NCBI GenBank assembly: GCA_002309635.1 | Contig: DBXO01000036.1 | Span: forward strand, 1 to 20,683 | Direction: 5' to 3' | DNA: 20,683 nucleotides | From: Ruminococcus flavefaciens | Lineage (GTDB): Bacteria > Bacillota > Clostridia > Oscillospirales > Ruminococcaceae | Part shown: positions 1 to 7,540 of the stretch, in pieces | Layout: every line of letters starts with the position of its first letter | How positions within the stretch are numbered: the first letter of the stretch is position 1 | Program-made: the position numbers and the translations under genes | Notes under the pieces: generated by a model | Told to the model about the DNA's origin: nothing | Databases searched by the model: none | What the model saw: only the letters and a program-made list of their open reading frames with translations

Positions 1-62
1 ACGTGACGGACTCAAAATCCGTTGGTGGCAACACCGTGCGGGTTCGACCCCCGCCACCGGCA
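1..62 (+). tRNA. tRNA-Leu (anticodon CAA), 5' end outside window
   Basis: Only the 3' two thirds of the gene is present. The anticodon stem is 6-10 paired with 18-22, around a 7-base loop whose middle three bases (13-15) are CAA, so it reads the Leu codon UUG. A long variable arm (stem 24-27/32-35) marks a class II tRNA, as expected for Leu. The T arm is 38-42/50-54 with the loop TTCGACC. The acceptor 3' strand is 55-61 and the discriminator base is A62. CCA is not encoded. Confidence 0.93.
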
Positions 63-74
63 TTCCAAAGCATA

Positions 75-111
75 AAACCGCAGAGCCTTTATGACTCTGC
101 GGTTTGTTTTT
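75..111 (+). terminator. Rho-independent terminator of tRNA-Leu
   Basis: An 11-bp perfect stem (75-85 with 95-105) with a 9-base loop is followed by a T-rich tract at 103-111. It lies 12 bases after the tRNA. It may also stop the convergent DUF1858 gene, although the T run on that strand is short. Confidence 0.85.
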
Positions 112-127
112 GTCATTAGCAGCTGAA

Positions 128-328
128 TTATTCGGCAAGCTTCTGATTTATAGCGTTTACAAGCTCGTCTGCATTTACGCCGTGAACCATTGCTGCCTCT
201 TCAATAGTTTCGCCCTGTGATGCGGGACATCCGAGACAGTGCATTCCTATACTGAAAAGTATGGGTGATACGTCCTTATCAAGCTGGAGAAGCTCTCCTA
301 TCTTTGTCTCCTTTGTTACCTGTGCCAT
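128..328 (-). CDS. DUF1858 small redox-disulfide protein
   Basis: A 66-residue cytosolic protein of the DUF1858 / hybrid-cluster-protein-associated redox disulfide family. The family hallmark is visible: the segment FSIGMHCLGCPAS with a CxxC pair at Cys31 and Cys34, just after a helix carrying ...DVSPILF. Members are thought to bind a metal or redox partner through this CxxC; the actual role is unknown. The ATG at 328 is chosen because AGGAGG-like GGAGGT lies 7 bases upstream; an upstream in-frame ATG at 415 would put the start inside the promoter. It is transcribed divergently from the TetR gene at 456 from an overlapping promoter, so it is the likely regulated target of that repressor. Its stop lies just before the tRNA terminator. 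Confidence 0.88.
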   Translation of the reverse strand: MAQVTKETKIGELLQLDKDVSPILFSIGMHCLGCPASQGETIEEAAMVHGVNADELVNAINQKLAE

Positions 329-359
329 TTTTTTACCTCCGTTATACTCTTTGCAGGAC

Positions 360-388
360 TTGACAAATGTCAGCGTCCTTGCTATAAT
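360..388 (+). promoter_or_regulatory. Promoter of TetR gene with embedded palindromic operator
   Basis: The -35 box TTGACA (360-365) and -10 box TATAAT (383-388) are separated by exactly 17 bp, a perfect sigma-A consensus. The -35 box is the left half of a dyad, TTGACA-AA-TGTCA (360-372), which recurs at 402-415. The second copy contains the -35 box of the opposing promoter. Such a paired dyad fits autoregulation by the TetR protein encoded just downstream. Confidence 0.8.
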
Positions 389-415
389 ATTATCACAGTC
401 TTTGACATTTGTCAA
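387..415 (-). promoter_or_regulatory. Promoter of DUF1858 gene with embedded palindromic operator
   Basis: Read on the minus strand, TTGACA (415-410) and TAATAT (392-387) are 17 bp apart. The -35 box is half of the dyad TTGACA-TT-TGTCAA (402-415). The -10 box overlaps the -10 of the plus-strand promoter at 387-388, so polymerase cannot sit on both at once. The two dyads are 42 bp apart, about four helical turns, which places them on the same face of the DNA. Confidence 0.78.
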
Positions 416-455
416 TGAGGTTTCTTAAACTTTTACAAAGCGAGGTATTTTGTCC

Positions 456-1007
456 ATGTATCAAGGCAGCAACAAATCTGCTCTATTATCGCAGAAACTC
501 ATTTCCGATGCTCTGCTGAAGCTCCTCGAAGATAAGCCGTTCAGCGAAATAAGTGTCAGCGACCTATGCCGCGAGGCTCAGGTATCGAGACAGACCTTCT
601 ATTCCCTTTTCGGTACCAAGGAAAACGTAATAATATATGAGCTCGGGCAGAACTGCTGCTTTCTGCCCGAAAAAAGCTCCGCTTCATGCCGCTCGGCTGT
701 ATTTCACGGCTTCTGCGTGGGCTACAGCCGCTACATAATTGAAAAACAGCACATTATCTCACTTCTTGTGCGCAACGACATGATACACTTCCTTTACGAT
801 GTGCAGTACCGCTCCCTTATGGAATGCAGACATTTTATAAGTGATGTTTCCGACGAAAGCCGAATTTTTATCGTGGATTTCATTGCAAGCGGAATGAACA
901 GTATCGCCAAGAACTTTATCCTCACAGGCCAGAAAGCTGATGTTAAGTTCCTTGAAAAGCTCATGTTCAGCCTTTTCGGCGGCCTTTACTTCAAGAATTG
1001 CGATTGA
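456..1007 (+). CDS. TetR/AcrR family transcriptional regulator
   Basis: A 183-residue regulator. The N-terminal ~60 residues form a TetR DNA-binding domain: helix 1 (SQKLISDALLKLLEDKPF), then the helix-turn-helix at about residues 32-51 (ISVSDLCREAQVSRQTFY) followed by FGTKENVI. The rest is a helical ligand-binding domain too divergent to name a ligand. The ATG at 456 is preferred; a TTG at 450 is also in frame, but GAGG at 442-445 is better spaced for 456. It probably represses itself and the divergent DUF1858 gene through the two palindromes at 360-372 and 402-415. That is an inference from arrangement. The gene has no obvious efflux-pump neighbour, unlike many TetR repressors. Confidence 0.9.
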   Translation: MYQGSNKSALLSQKLISDALLKLLEDKPFSEISVSDLCREAQVSRQTFYSLFGTKENVIIYELGQNCCFLPEKSSASCRSAVFHGFCVGYSRYIIEKQHIISLLVRNDMIHFLYDVQYRSLMECRHFISDVSDESRIFIVDFIASGMNSIAKNFILTGQKADVKFLEKLMFSLFGGLYFKNCD

Positions 1008-1025
1008 TATATACGTTTTTACATC

Positions 1026-1053
1026 AAAAAGCCCGGCAGTTATAACTGCCGGG
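1026..1053 (-). terminator. Terminator of the anion permease gene
   Basis: A perfect 22-base palindrome (1032-1053, arms CCCGGCAG/CTGCCGGG) lies 5 bases after the stop codon of the minus-strand permease. On the minus strand it is followed by a run of five T (1030-1026). On the plus strand the tail is weaker, but it may also end the convergent TetR transcript. Confidence 0.85.
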
Positions 1054-1058
1054 TATTA

Positions 1059-2171
1059 TTACATTTTCATTATAATTAGCTGAAATCCAAGCAGCAGAAC
1101 AAGAAGTACAGCATTTACCGCCGTGAATACCATCATGTAACGCTTTGAGGCAGCCCCCTCTGATGTGCGGTATATCTGAAAGGCTATCAGGCTCGCCATT
1201 GAGGCTATTATCGTTCCGAAACCGCCGATATCCACTCCCAGAAGCAGGTCGGTTCCCTTGTCAGTGAACTCTGCAAGCATTACTGCCGCCGGTACATTGC
1301 TTATGAACTGTGATAGGAGCGCCGATACTATCAGTTCCCTTCCCACAAGTATGTTGGAGAAAAAACTGCTCACAGCCTCGATACGGGCGATATTTCCGAC
1401 AAATACGAAAAAGCATATGAATGTGCCGAGAAGTACATAGTCTATTCTCAGAAGCAGCTTTACGTCACATATAACTGCCGCAAGTACGGCTGCGACAAGA
1501 CATACCCAGTCAGGGACAAGTCTGAATACAGCTGCGATACACAGCAGGAAAAGTCCGGTATATACAGCAGTCCTGAGCAGCGGAATCTTTTCTTTCGTTG
1601 GCTCTGGAGCCTTGCATTTCTCCTTTGGCAGGAGCAGCGTAATTCCCAATACAGCCGCAAGTCCCAAAGCGCCCACAGGGAGCATGGTTTTCAGGAAGGT
1701 CATTGCCGTCAGGCCGTACTTGTCATAGAGGAACAGATTCTGCGGATTGCCCACAGGCGTCATCATACTGCCGAGATTTGCTGCCGCAGATTCAAGCACT
1801 ACGGTTAATATAAGGCTTCTCTCATCCTTGATGTTTTTGTATATCAGCAGCGTAAGCGGTACGAAGGTTATGAGAGCAACATCGTTTGTGACCAGCATAG
1901 CACTGAAAAAGCATATGAGTATCATAACGGCTCCCAAGCGCCGTACATTTCCCGCCTTCTGAAGTATCAACCGCGTTGCCTTGTCAAATATGCCTATGCT
2001 TCGCAGCCCCGCTACAGCTGCCATGAGGGCGAAAAGCTCTATGAGCACCGTCCTGTTGCAGTAGCCTATGTAATCTTTGTCGGGTGGAACTATAAACATC
2101 GTCGCAACAGCCAGCAGAAATGCTATTACCAGCACAGGCTGTGCCTTTGTAAACTTACGGATCCTCTCCAT
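1059..2171 (-). CDS. ArsB/SLC13-type anion permease
   Basis: A 370-residue integral membrane protein with about ten hydrophobic segments, from the ion-transporter superfamily that includes ArsB, NhaD and SLC13 (CitMHS-like). Two pseudo-symmetrical halves each carry a conserved re-entrant loop motif. The first half has TNDVALITF (about 95-103) and NLGSMMTPVGNPQN (about 132-145); the second has SNVPAAVML near residue 290. It should move an anion across the cytoplasmic membrane. Arsenite, dicarboxylate and sulfate are all possible and cannot be separated here. No arsR or arsC is adjacent, which weakens an arsenite role. The ATG at 2171 is chosen because GGAAGGA lies 7 bases upstream; an earlier ATG at 2195 would leave almost no leader after the promoter at 2204-2232. 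A strong terminator follows. Confidence 0.85.
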   Translation of the reverse strand: MERIRKFTKAQPVLVIAFLLAVATMFIVPPDKDYIGYCNRTVLIELFALMAAVAGLRSIGIFDKATRLILQKAGNVRRLGAVMILICFFSAMLVTNDVALITFVPLTLLIYKNIKDERSLILTVVLESAAANLGSMMTPVGNPQNLFLYDKYGLTAMTFLKTMLPVGALGLAAVLGITLLLPKEKCKAPEPTKEKIPLLRTAVYTGLFLLCIAAVFRLVPDWVCLVAAVLAAVICDVKLLLRIDYVLLGTFICFFVFVGNIARIEAVSSFFSNILVGRELIVSALLSQFISNVPAAVMLAEFTDKGTDLLLGVDIGGFGTIIASMASLIAFQIYRTSEGAASKRYMMVFTAVNAVLLVLLLGFQLIIMKM

Positions 2172-2203
2172 AAAACCGTCCTTCCATTTTTTCATGCCTA
2201 ATG

Positions 2204-2232
2204 ATTATACCACTTTTTTCGGCTGACGTCAA
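2204..2232 (-). promoter_or_regulatory. Promoter of the anion permease gene
   Basis: On the minus strand TTGACG (2232-2227) and TATAAT (2209-2204) have a 17-bp spacer. The implied transcript start is about 2197, leaving roughly 25 bases of leader before the preferred ATG at 2171. Confidence 0.75.
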
Positions 2233-2258
2233 CATAAAACGTTCGTATTCCTCAGGCA

Positions 2259-2287
2259 TTGACATGAAAAATGAATTCCTGTATAAT
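2259..2287 (+). promoter_or_regulatory. Promoter of the nitroreductase gene
   Basis: TTGACA (2259-2264), a 17-bp spacer and TATAAT (2282-2287) form a perfect consensus. It lies 33 bases upstream of the nitroreductase ATG and rules out the longer reading frame that begins at 2201. Confidence 0.85.
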
Positions 2288-2320
2288 GTAAATGTAAAAA
2301 TTACTGTTCGGGAGAAAAAT

Positions 2321-2908
2321 ATGGATTTTATAAAAGAACGAAGAAGTATCAGAAAATTTACGGCTCAGCATGTTGAAAAGAAGCATATTGATGAAATACT
2401 CGGCGCTGCCATTCTCGCCCCCTCTGCCAAGAACAGACAGCCATGGAAATTCATCGTCTACAGCGGCTGTTCCAAGGACGAGATACTTATTGAAATGGAA
2501 AAGGGACTTCTGAAAACAAAGGAAGAGCTCAGGAATATGCCCAATTCGGAATACATGCTTTCCGACGCCTTCAACACACTGAGAATAATGCATGACGCAC
2601 CCATAGTCATAATGGTGCTCAACACAAACGGCGGTTCACCCTTTGTCTCTGTGGAGCCCTTTGACCGTATCACCGAGATATGCGACAGCCTGTCCATAGG
2701 CGCTGCTGTTGAAAACATGCTTATCAAGGCTACCGAGCTGGGTATAGGCAGTCTGTGGATAGCAAATACCTGTTTTGCGTATAATGAGCTCGTAAACTAT
2801 ATCGGCACGAATAGTCAGCTCATAGGAGCAGTAGCCCTCGGCTACGCAAATGAAGCTCCCGAGGCAAGACCGCGGAAAAGCTTCGGCGATGTTGTTGAAT
2901 ACAGATGA
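2321..2908 (+). CDS. Nitroreductase family FMN oxidoreductase
   Basis: A 195-residue flavoprotein of the nitroreductase family, expected to be a cytosolic FMN-dependent NAD(P)H oxidoreductase acting as a homodimer. FMN phosphate-binding residues sit in ERRSIRKF (about residues 6-13), and the second flavin-contact motif is PSAKNRQPWKF (34-44). The helix IGAAVENMLIKATELGIGSLWI and the C-terminal GYANEAPEARPRKSFGDVV are also family-typical. The true substrate is unknown; many members reduce nitroaromatics or quinones, and some serve other metabolic roles. The start at 2321 has GGGAGA 6 bases upstream and follows a consensus promoter. It is a single-gene transcript closed by the terminator at 2911-2951, divergent from the permease. 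Confidence 0.92.
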   Translation: MDFIKERRSIRKFTAQHVEKKHIDEILGAAILAPSAKNRQPWKFIVYSGCSKDEILIEMEKGLLKTKEELRNMPNSEYMLSDAFNTLRIMHDAPIVIMVLNTNGGSPFVSVEPFDRITEICDSLSIGAAVENMLIKATELGIGSLWIANTCFAYNELVNYIGTNSQLIGAVALGYANEAPEARPRKSFGDVVEYR

Positions 2909-2910
2909 GA

Positions 2911-2951
2911 AAAGTCCGAAAGCAGCTTTCATTGCTGCTTTCGGACTTTTT
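2911..2951. terminator. Bidirectional terminator between nitroreductase and beta-helix enzyme
   Basis: A 16-bp perfect stem (2911-2926 with 2934-2949) and a 7-base loop are followed by T on the plus strand. The stem begins with AAA, so the minus strand also gets a T tract. It separates two convergent genes, stopping 13 bases from the end of the minus-strand gene. Confidence 0.9.
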
Positions 2952-2963
2952 AAGGTATAAAAC

Positions 2964-5816
2964 TCAGAATGACTTTATCTCGCCCATAATAAACTTCTTC
3001 AGCAGATCAAGATCATCGGCGTCGATATTATCGTCACCGTTTATATCGGCTGCTGCGAAGCGGTCTGCGTCTCCCTCAAGAGCCGCTTTCCTCATCTGTG
3101 TAAAATCGTAGATATCAACAGCTCCGTCACCGTTAATGTCTCCAGGGATCACCGCTGCCGCAGGAGTGTTCGGCTTCCACCAGTTAACGTTGAAGAGATA
3201 ACCCTCCTCGCCTGTAAATACCAGATAAACATCGTGTCTGCCTGATGTTTCCTCGATAGCGCAGGTCTGAGTGGACCACTTCTGCCAGCCGCCTGTGCCC
3301 TTGACGTCAATGCTGCCTATCAGCTTTCCGTCTGGAGAGCCAAAGCGTACCTCAAGTGCCGCCTGCGCACCGTTTGAAGCAAGTCTGAAGTCGATATCCT
3401 TTGCGCCTGTGAGGTCAACGTCTTTGAAGCCGATGTAGTCACCGTTTTCGATGAAAGCTGCGTCAAGTCCGCCCTCTTCGCAGGTCTCGGTCTCGATACC
3501 CGATTTGAAATCACAGTTTTCAGCTTGTATAACGTTGTCATCATCAACGCTACCTGTGCCGCTGAGCCTCAGCAGATGTGAGGACTTGCTCAGCACCTTA
3601 CCGTTTGCGTCAATGACGTATATCCTGTACTCACCCTCCTCTGAGGGAGTCTTTATCGAGCCCTTGCTGCCGCCTGCCCTTGTCATATCGGCTCCTGCCC
3701 TGAAGGTGGTTGTTCCGTCGGGAGCTATCCATACAGTACCGTCGGTCTTTCTTACGGGGAGCTTGCTGCCGCAGGTAGTCGCGCAGCTTGCAGGGAATAC
3801 GTAATCCGCTGCAGATTTGAGCCATGCAGGCATAAGTCCGCGGTACTCGTCGGAGATACCTGAATTTAAACAGATCTTATACTGCTGGAACGGCCATACA
3901 TTGTCGGGCACTACTATAGGAGTATCTATATCGCTGTACGGCGGGTTCTTGCCCATTTTGTTTACTGTGGCATAGGTGCGCTTGATAGTGAGGTGGTGCT
4001 TGTCGCCGTATTCTTCACAGTTTATGGTGTAGGTAACGTTGGGGCTTATTTCGAGAACGTTATCATTCTCCTCGATATAAGTTGTTCCCTCGTCATTGTG
4101 AAGTCCGTACGTGGGCCAGCCGGGGCCGCCTGCGGGTATGCCCTGAACGTAGTTCTCGTTGATGACAGTACCCGGCATCTGACCTATAGTATAGATACCG
4201 CCGCTGTCATGGAGACGGTTCAGCGAGTTTATAACTCTGTTGTAACATATCTGATTGTCGCGGCAGGTTGTACTGTCCTTGAAATTGCACCAGCCCCAGC
4301 CGAGGTGTATGCCGTTATATGCGGTCTTCTCAATGGTGTTGCTAAGTATCTTCACGGAATCCACAAAGTATGCGGTGATAGCCGCGCAGCCGCCGAAGCC
4401 GTATACTACGCTGATATCATAAAGAAGGTTCTGTGTTATGAGGTCGTTTTTGCATACTCCCTCAACGCCTTTCGGGAACTTCTCGCGGTTCCTGCTGTCA
4501 CCGTCGCCGATGTAGATATGCTGTGGGTGACCTACTGTGATACCGCTGGAGGTGATATCTGTTACGAAGTTTCCGCTGACCTCTGAATTTATAACATCAT
4601 TTGTCATTGAGATACCGTCAGCTCCTGTATGCTTGACAACGTTGCCTGTGAGCTTTATGTTGTCGCTGCTGGTTATATGTACAGCCGCAGGAAGAGTATC
4701 TACCATCTCATAATTCTTGCTGTGCCAGTTGGAATCAGCAAAAGCCGTATAACTCTGAGCTGCCTGACATGTGGTCTTGCCGTGGGAGCCTGCTACGTCT
4801 GTGAGCAGATAGTCTGTATTTGCAAAGGTTATGCCGCTGAACGAAATGTTCTCAACGCGGTCAGTCGTGGACTTTCCCGCTATTTTTATAAGTCCGTCTG
4901 CAACAGGCGCCTCAACGTCTGCCGTGGTCATATCCTCGCCGTTCCTCGGATAGTAGTAAAGCACCTTTTCTGTCTTGTCGAAGAAGAATTCGCCCTCGCT
5001 GTCAACAAATGAGAACGCATTGTAAATGGTATGGGTTCCTCCCGTAGTGAAGCCTGCTCCCCAGCCGGGAGTCTGAGCAATAGCGCCGTAGGGCTGCTGC
5101 ATGAGTAGTATCATGCTACCGCCGTCATACTTTATATCACGTGAGCAGACAATATTCTCGTTCCATGTGGTGCCGTTGACTACCTCAAGGTCGTCAAAGT
5201 TTGAGGTTATACGCGGCATTGAGCCTGCGTCGTAGACTATACCGTCGCTTTTTTTGCCGGAATCCCATGCCCAGTCTGCTTGTCCCGCCTGAATGTAGTA
5301 GTCTCCGTATCCGCCCTTTGCCTGAACCTGCACGCTGCCCATATTGGCACGGCGGTCGTTTACATAAAGGTTGCGGAGCTTCACATCCCGGTCAAGAGGA
5401 GCTGACCAGAGCTTATCGTTGAACTTCTTCCAGCCTGTGACCTTCTGCGCGCCGTTGATAACGGGAGTTTCTCCCGCATAAGCCTCATATCTTATCCTGT
5501 AATCGCCCTTGCCCGAATCCCTTGTGTCGAACTCAACGGGCTTCGTGATGCGGTAATCTCCTCCGCGCAGGTAAACGACGATGTCGCCTGTCATGCTGCC
5601 GTTTATCTTTCTTACCTCGTCACGGGCTTTTTCAAGTGTGGCAAATGGCGAGCTCAAGGTACCGCTGCCACTGTCACTGCCGTCGGGAGATACATAGAAA
5701 ACTGCCTGTATCCCGTCCTCGGCATTTGCGCTGCCCATAAGACCTCCCATGCTCAGCGCGGAAAGAGCCGTCGCCATGCTTATGGCAATAGCTGTTCCTC
5801 TTTGTCTGATGCTCAT
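2964..5816 (-). CDS. Secreted beta-helix glycosidase (GH141-like) with CBM6 and dockerin
   Basis: A 950-residue exported protein. A signal peptide occupies residues 1-32, with a likely cut after SANA. Residues ~40-690 form a right-handed parallel beta-helix. It opens with FYVSPDGSDSGSGT and ATLEKARDEVRKI and has many short N-x-I-x-x-N-x-I turns. This resembles GH141-type enzymes (xylanase/alpha-L-fucosidase), but I could not assign the family or active site firmly. A linker domain follows, then a CBM6 carbohydrate-binding module (~760-880: IQAEN, ENGDYIGFKDVD, GGWQKW, LFNVNWW). The C-terminus is a type I dockerin (~888-950) with two calcium loops, DINGDGAVDIYD and DINGDDNIDADD, so it should dock on a scaffoldin cohesin. 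AAGGAGG 8 bases upstream fixes the ATG at 5816 over one at 5840. It probably acts on xylan or related polysaccharide, as the neighbouring GH43-CE1 enzyme does. Confidence 0.85.
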   Translation of the reverse strand: MSIRQRGTAIAISMATALSALSMGGLMGSANAEDGIQAVFYVSPDGSDSGSGTLSSPFATLEKARDEVRKINGSMTGDIVVYLRGGDYRITKPVEFDTRDSGKGDYRIRYEAYAGETPVINGAQKVTGWKKFNDKLWSAPLDRDVKLRNLYVNDRRANMGSVQVQAKGGYGDYYIQAGQADWAWDSGKKSDGIVYDAGSMPRITSNFDDLEVVNGTTWNENIVCSRDIKYDGGSMILLMQQPYGAIAQTPGWGAGFTTGGTHTIYNAFSFVDSEGEFFFDKTEKVLYYYPRNGEDMTTADVEAPVADGLIKIAGKSTTDRVENISFSGITFANTDYLLTDVAGSHGKTTCQAAQSYTAFADSNWHSKNYEMVDTLPAAVHITSSDNIKLTGNVVKHTGADGISMTNDVINSEVSGNFVTDITSSGITVGHPQHIYIGDGDSRNREKFPKGVEGVCKNDLITQNLLYDISVVYGFGGCAAITAYFVDSVKILSNTIEKTAYNGIHLGWGWCNFKDSTTCRDNQICYNRVINSLNRLHDSGGIYTIGQMPGTVINENYVQGIPAGGPGWPTYGLHNDEGTTYIEENDNVLEISPNVTYTINCEEYGDKHHLTIKRTYATVNKMGKNPPYSDIDTPIVVPDNVWPFQQYKICLNSGISDEYRGLMPAWLKSAADYVFPASCATTCGSKLPVRKTDGTVWIAPDGTTTFRAGADMTRAGGSKGSIKTPSEEGEYRIYVIDANGKVLSKSSHLLRLSGTGSVDDDNVIQAENCDFKSGIETETCEEGGLDAAFIENGDYIGFKDVDLTGAKDIDFRLASNGAQAALEVRFGSPDGKLIGSIDVKGTGGWQKWSTQTCAIEETSGRHDVYLVFTGEEGYLFNVNWWKPNTPAAAVIPGDINGDGAVDIYDFTQMRKAALEGDADRFAAADINGDDNIDADDLDLLKKFIMGEIKSF

Positions 5817-5834
5817 AAGTAATTCCTCCTTATG

Positions 5835-5923
5835 TACCATGCCTCATGTTTTTTTATTGCGAAACATGGTATTTGATTTTAATTCCCCTGCTATGTTATC
5901 ACTTCATTTGTATATGATAACAT
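5835..5923 (-). promoter_or_regulatory. Leader of the beta-helix enzyme with two dyads
   Basis: Upstream of the minus-strand start there is a TATAAT at 5927-5922 without a good -35 box. There is also a 9-bp inverted repeat, ATGTTATCA (5893-5901) and TGATAACAT (5915-5923), with a 13-base spacer. Closer to the ribosome site, TACCATG (5835-5841) pairs with CATGGTA (5865-5871), while CATGTTT (5845-5851) can pair with AAACATG (5862-5868). The two pairings share bases, so they are mutually exclusive. I infer an operator and/or a structured leader; no known riboswitch is recognised. Confidence 0.4.
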
Positions 5924-6012
5924 TATATATTCTATATTGCCGCTCACAGCGCCAAAAAACGCACTGTAAACAGCAATTATATACTTTTTTGCATAATCAC
6001 GGCTTGCAAACC

Positions 6013-6041
6013 TTGATTTTTTTCCTGACCTGTGTTATAAT
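6013..6041 (+). promoter_or_regulatory. Promoter of the MATE exporter gene
   Basis: TTGATT (6013-6018), a 17-bp spacer and TATAAT (6036-6041) lie 26 bases before the MATE start codon, leaving a leader too short for a riboswitch. Confidence 0.8.
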
Positions 6042-6067
6042 AAGCTCTATTCAACAGGAGGATACTT

Positions 6068-7465
6068 ATGTTTACAGGATTCAGAAAAAAATTCATCGGC
6101 GACAAAGGCTTCTACAAAATGGTCATGTCAATGGTAATCCCGATGATACTGCAAATGGCTGTCACCAATTTCGTCAGCCTTATAGATAATATAATGGTAG
6201 GCAGGCTCGGTACGGAGCCTATGAACGGCGTTTCCGTAATAAACCAGTTCGTTTTTGTCTTCAACGTCACTGTTTTCGGTGCAGTTGCGGGACCCAGTAT
6301 TTTCGGCGCTCAGTTTTTCGGAAAAGGCGACCATGAGGGTCAGAAATATACCTTCCGTTTCCGTCTTCTGGTCTGCGTCCTTATAATAGTTATCGCCTCG
6401 GTTATCTGCACAGTTTTCGGTTCGCCGCTTATAAAGCTGTTTATAAGCAAGGACAGTACCTCTGCCCAGTCTTCGGCTATACTCGGAAGCGGTCTGAGTT
6501 ACCTGAAAATTATCATCATCGGTTTCATACCATTCGGTATCGGTCAGGCTTACTCAAGCGTTGTCCGCGAATGCGGATACACAAAAGCACCAATGGCAGC
6601 CGCAATGTCTGCGGTAGGCCTCAACATTGTCCTCGACTACTGTCTTATATTCGGGAAATTCGGCTTTCCTGCAATGGGTGTAAGAGGCGCCGCTTGGGCT
6701 ACGGTCATCGCCAAGACCGTCGAAGCTCTTGTAGTCATCGTATGGGCTCATACCCACACTGATAAAAACAGATACATCGCAGGCGCTTACAGCGGATTTC
6801 ATATCCCTGCAAGGCTCATGGCCGACATCACCAAAAAGGGTATCCCCATGCTCGTGAACGAGTTCCTGTGGTCACTGGGCATGTCCGTAGTAATGCAGTG
6901 CTACTCCGTCAGGAGCACCGATGTTGTGGCTGCAAGAAGCATTTCCAGCACCATAACCAACCTTTTTAACTCCGTATACGTTCAAATGGGAGCCTGCATC
7001 GCCATAATCGTAGGTGCAAGGCTCGGAGCAAACAAGCTTAAGGAAGCCCGCGATCTCGATAATAAGCTGCTTTTCTTCTCGGTGGCAGCTGCTGCGGCAG
7101 TAGGTCTGCTTACCATGCCTGCTGCACTTTTCTTTCCGAAAATATACAACACTGAAGACTCGGTACGCTACCTTGCCTCATACATGATAGTCATACAGTC
7201 ACTTGCAATGCCTCTGTGGAGCTACACCAACGCCTGCTATTTCACTCTCAGGAGCGGCGGCAAAACAGGTATAACATTTCTTTTTGATTTCGGCTTCACA
7301 TGGCTGCTTATGATACCTCTTGCAGCAGTGCTTGCCTACTTCACAGACCTTGACATACGTATTGTTTTTGCTGTCGTTACCTTCTCCGAGGTTGTCAAGG
7401 TAGCGATCGGCTACTTCATGGTAAGAAGCAATGTATGGGTAAAAAACATCGTAAACGATATATAA
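6068..7465 (+). CDS. MATE family multidrug/organic cation efflux transporter
   Basis: A 465-residue polytopic membrane protein of the MATE family, with about twelve hydrophobic segments in two homologous halves. The first half shows the usual MVISMVIPMILQMAVTNFVSLIDNIMVGRLG-like opening: IPMILQM, then DNIMVGRLG at about residues 40-48. It is followed by the conserved G-x-A-x-x-x-A-Q-like stretch AGPSIFGAQFFGKGD. The second half begins near KGIPMLVNEFLW. Such proteins export drugs or metabolites by proton or sodium antiport; substrate cannot be predicted. AGGAGG 6 bases upstream supports the ATG at 6068. It stands alone between two minus-strand dockerin enzymes, with its own promoter and a terminator-like hairpin, so there is no evidence that it serves polysaccharide use. 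Confidence 0.93.
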   Translation: MFTGFRKKFIGDKGFYKMVMSMVIPMILQMAVTNFVSLIDNIMVGRLGTEPMNGVSVINQFVFVFNVTVFGAVAGPSIFGAQFFGKGDHEGQKYTFRFRLLVCVLIIVIASVICTVFGSPLIKLFISKDSTSAQSSAILGSGLSYLKIIIIGFIPFGIGQAYSSVVRECGYTKAPMAAAMSAVGLNIVLDYCLIFGKFGFPAMGVRGAAWATVIAKTVEALVVIVWAHTHTDKNRYIAGAYSGFHIPARLMADITKKGIPMLVNEFLWSLGMSVVMQCYSVRSTDVVAARSISSTITNLFNSVYVQMGACIAIIVGARLGANKLKEARDLDNKLLFFSVAAAAAVGLLTMPAALFFPKIYNTEDSVRYLASYMIVIQSLAMPLWSYTNACYFTLRSGGKTGITFLFDFGFTWLLMIPLAAVLAYFTDLDIRIVFAVVTFSEVVKVAIGYFMVRSNVWVKNIVNDI

Positions 7466-7470
7466 ACGCA

Positions 7471-7505
7471 AAACACCGCAGCTATGGTAAAAGGCTGCGG
7501 TGTTT
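7471..7505. terminator. Terminator between MATE and GH43-CE1 genes
   Basis: A 12-bp perfect stem (7471-7482 with 7494-7505) and an 11-base loop lie right after the MATE stop. The A/T ends of the stem give short T tracts on both strands (weak on the plus strand), consistent with a shared terminator for convergent genes. Confidence 0.75.
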
Positions 7506-7540
7506 CTCTTAAAGGAAGTCAAATGATTGACAGGTATAGC

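Noticed and set aside
2201..2320. Longer N-terminus for the nitroreductase
   Set aside because: It would begin upstream of the gene's own -35 and -10 boxes, and the family start MDFIKERRSIRKF has a good ribosome site.
3993..4586. 197-residue plus-strand frame opposite the beta-helix gene
   Set aside because: No ribosome site, no recognisable domain, and the opposite strand is clearly coding; this is an antisense shadow.
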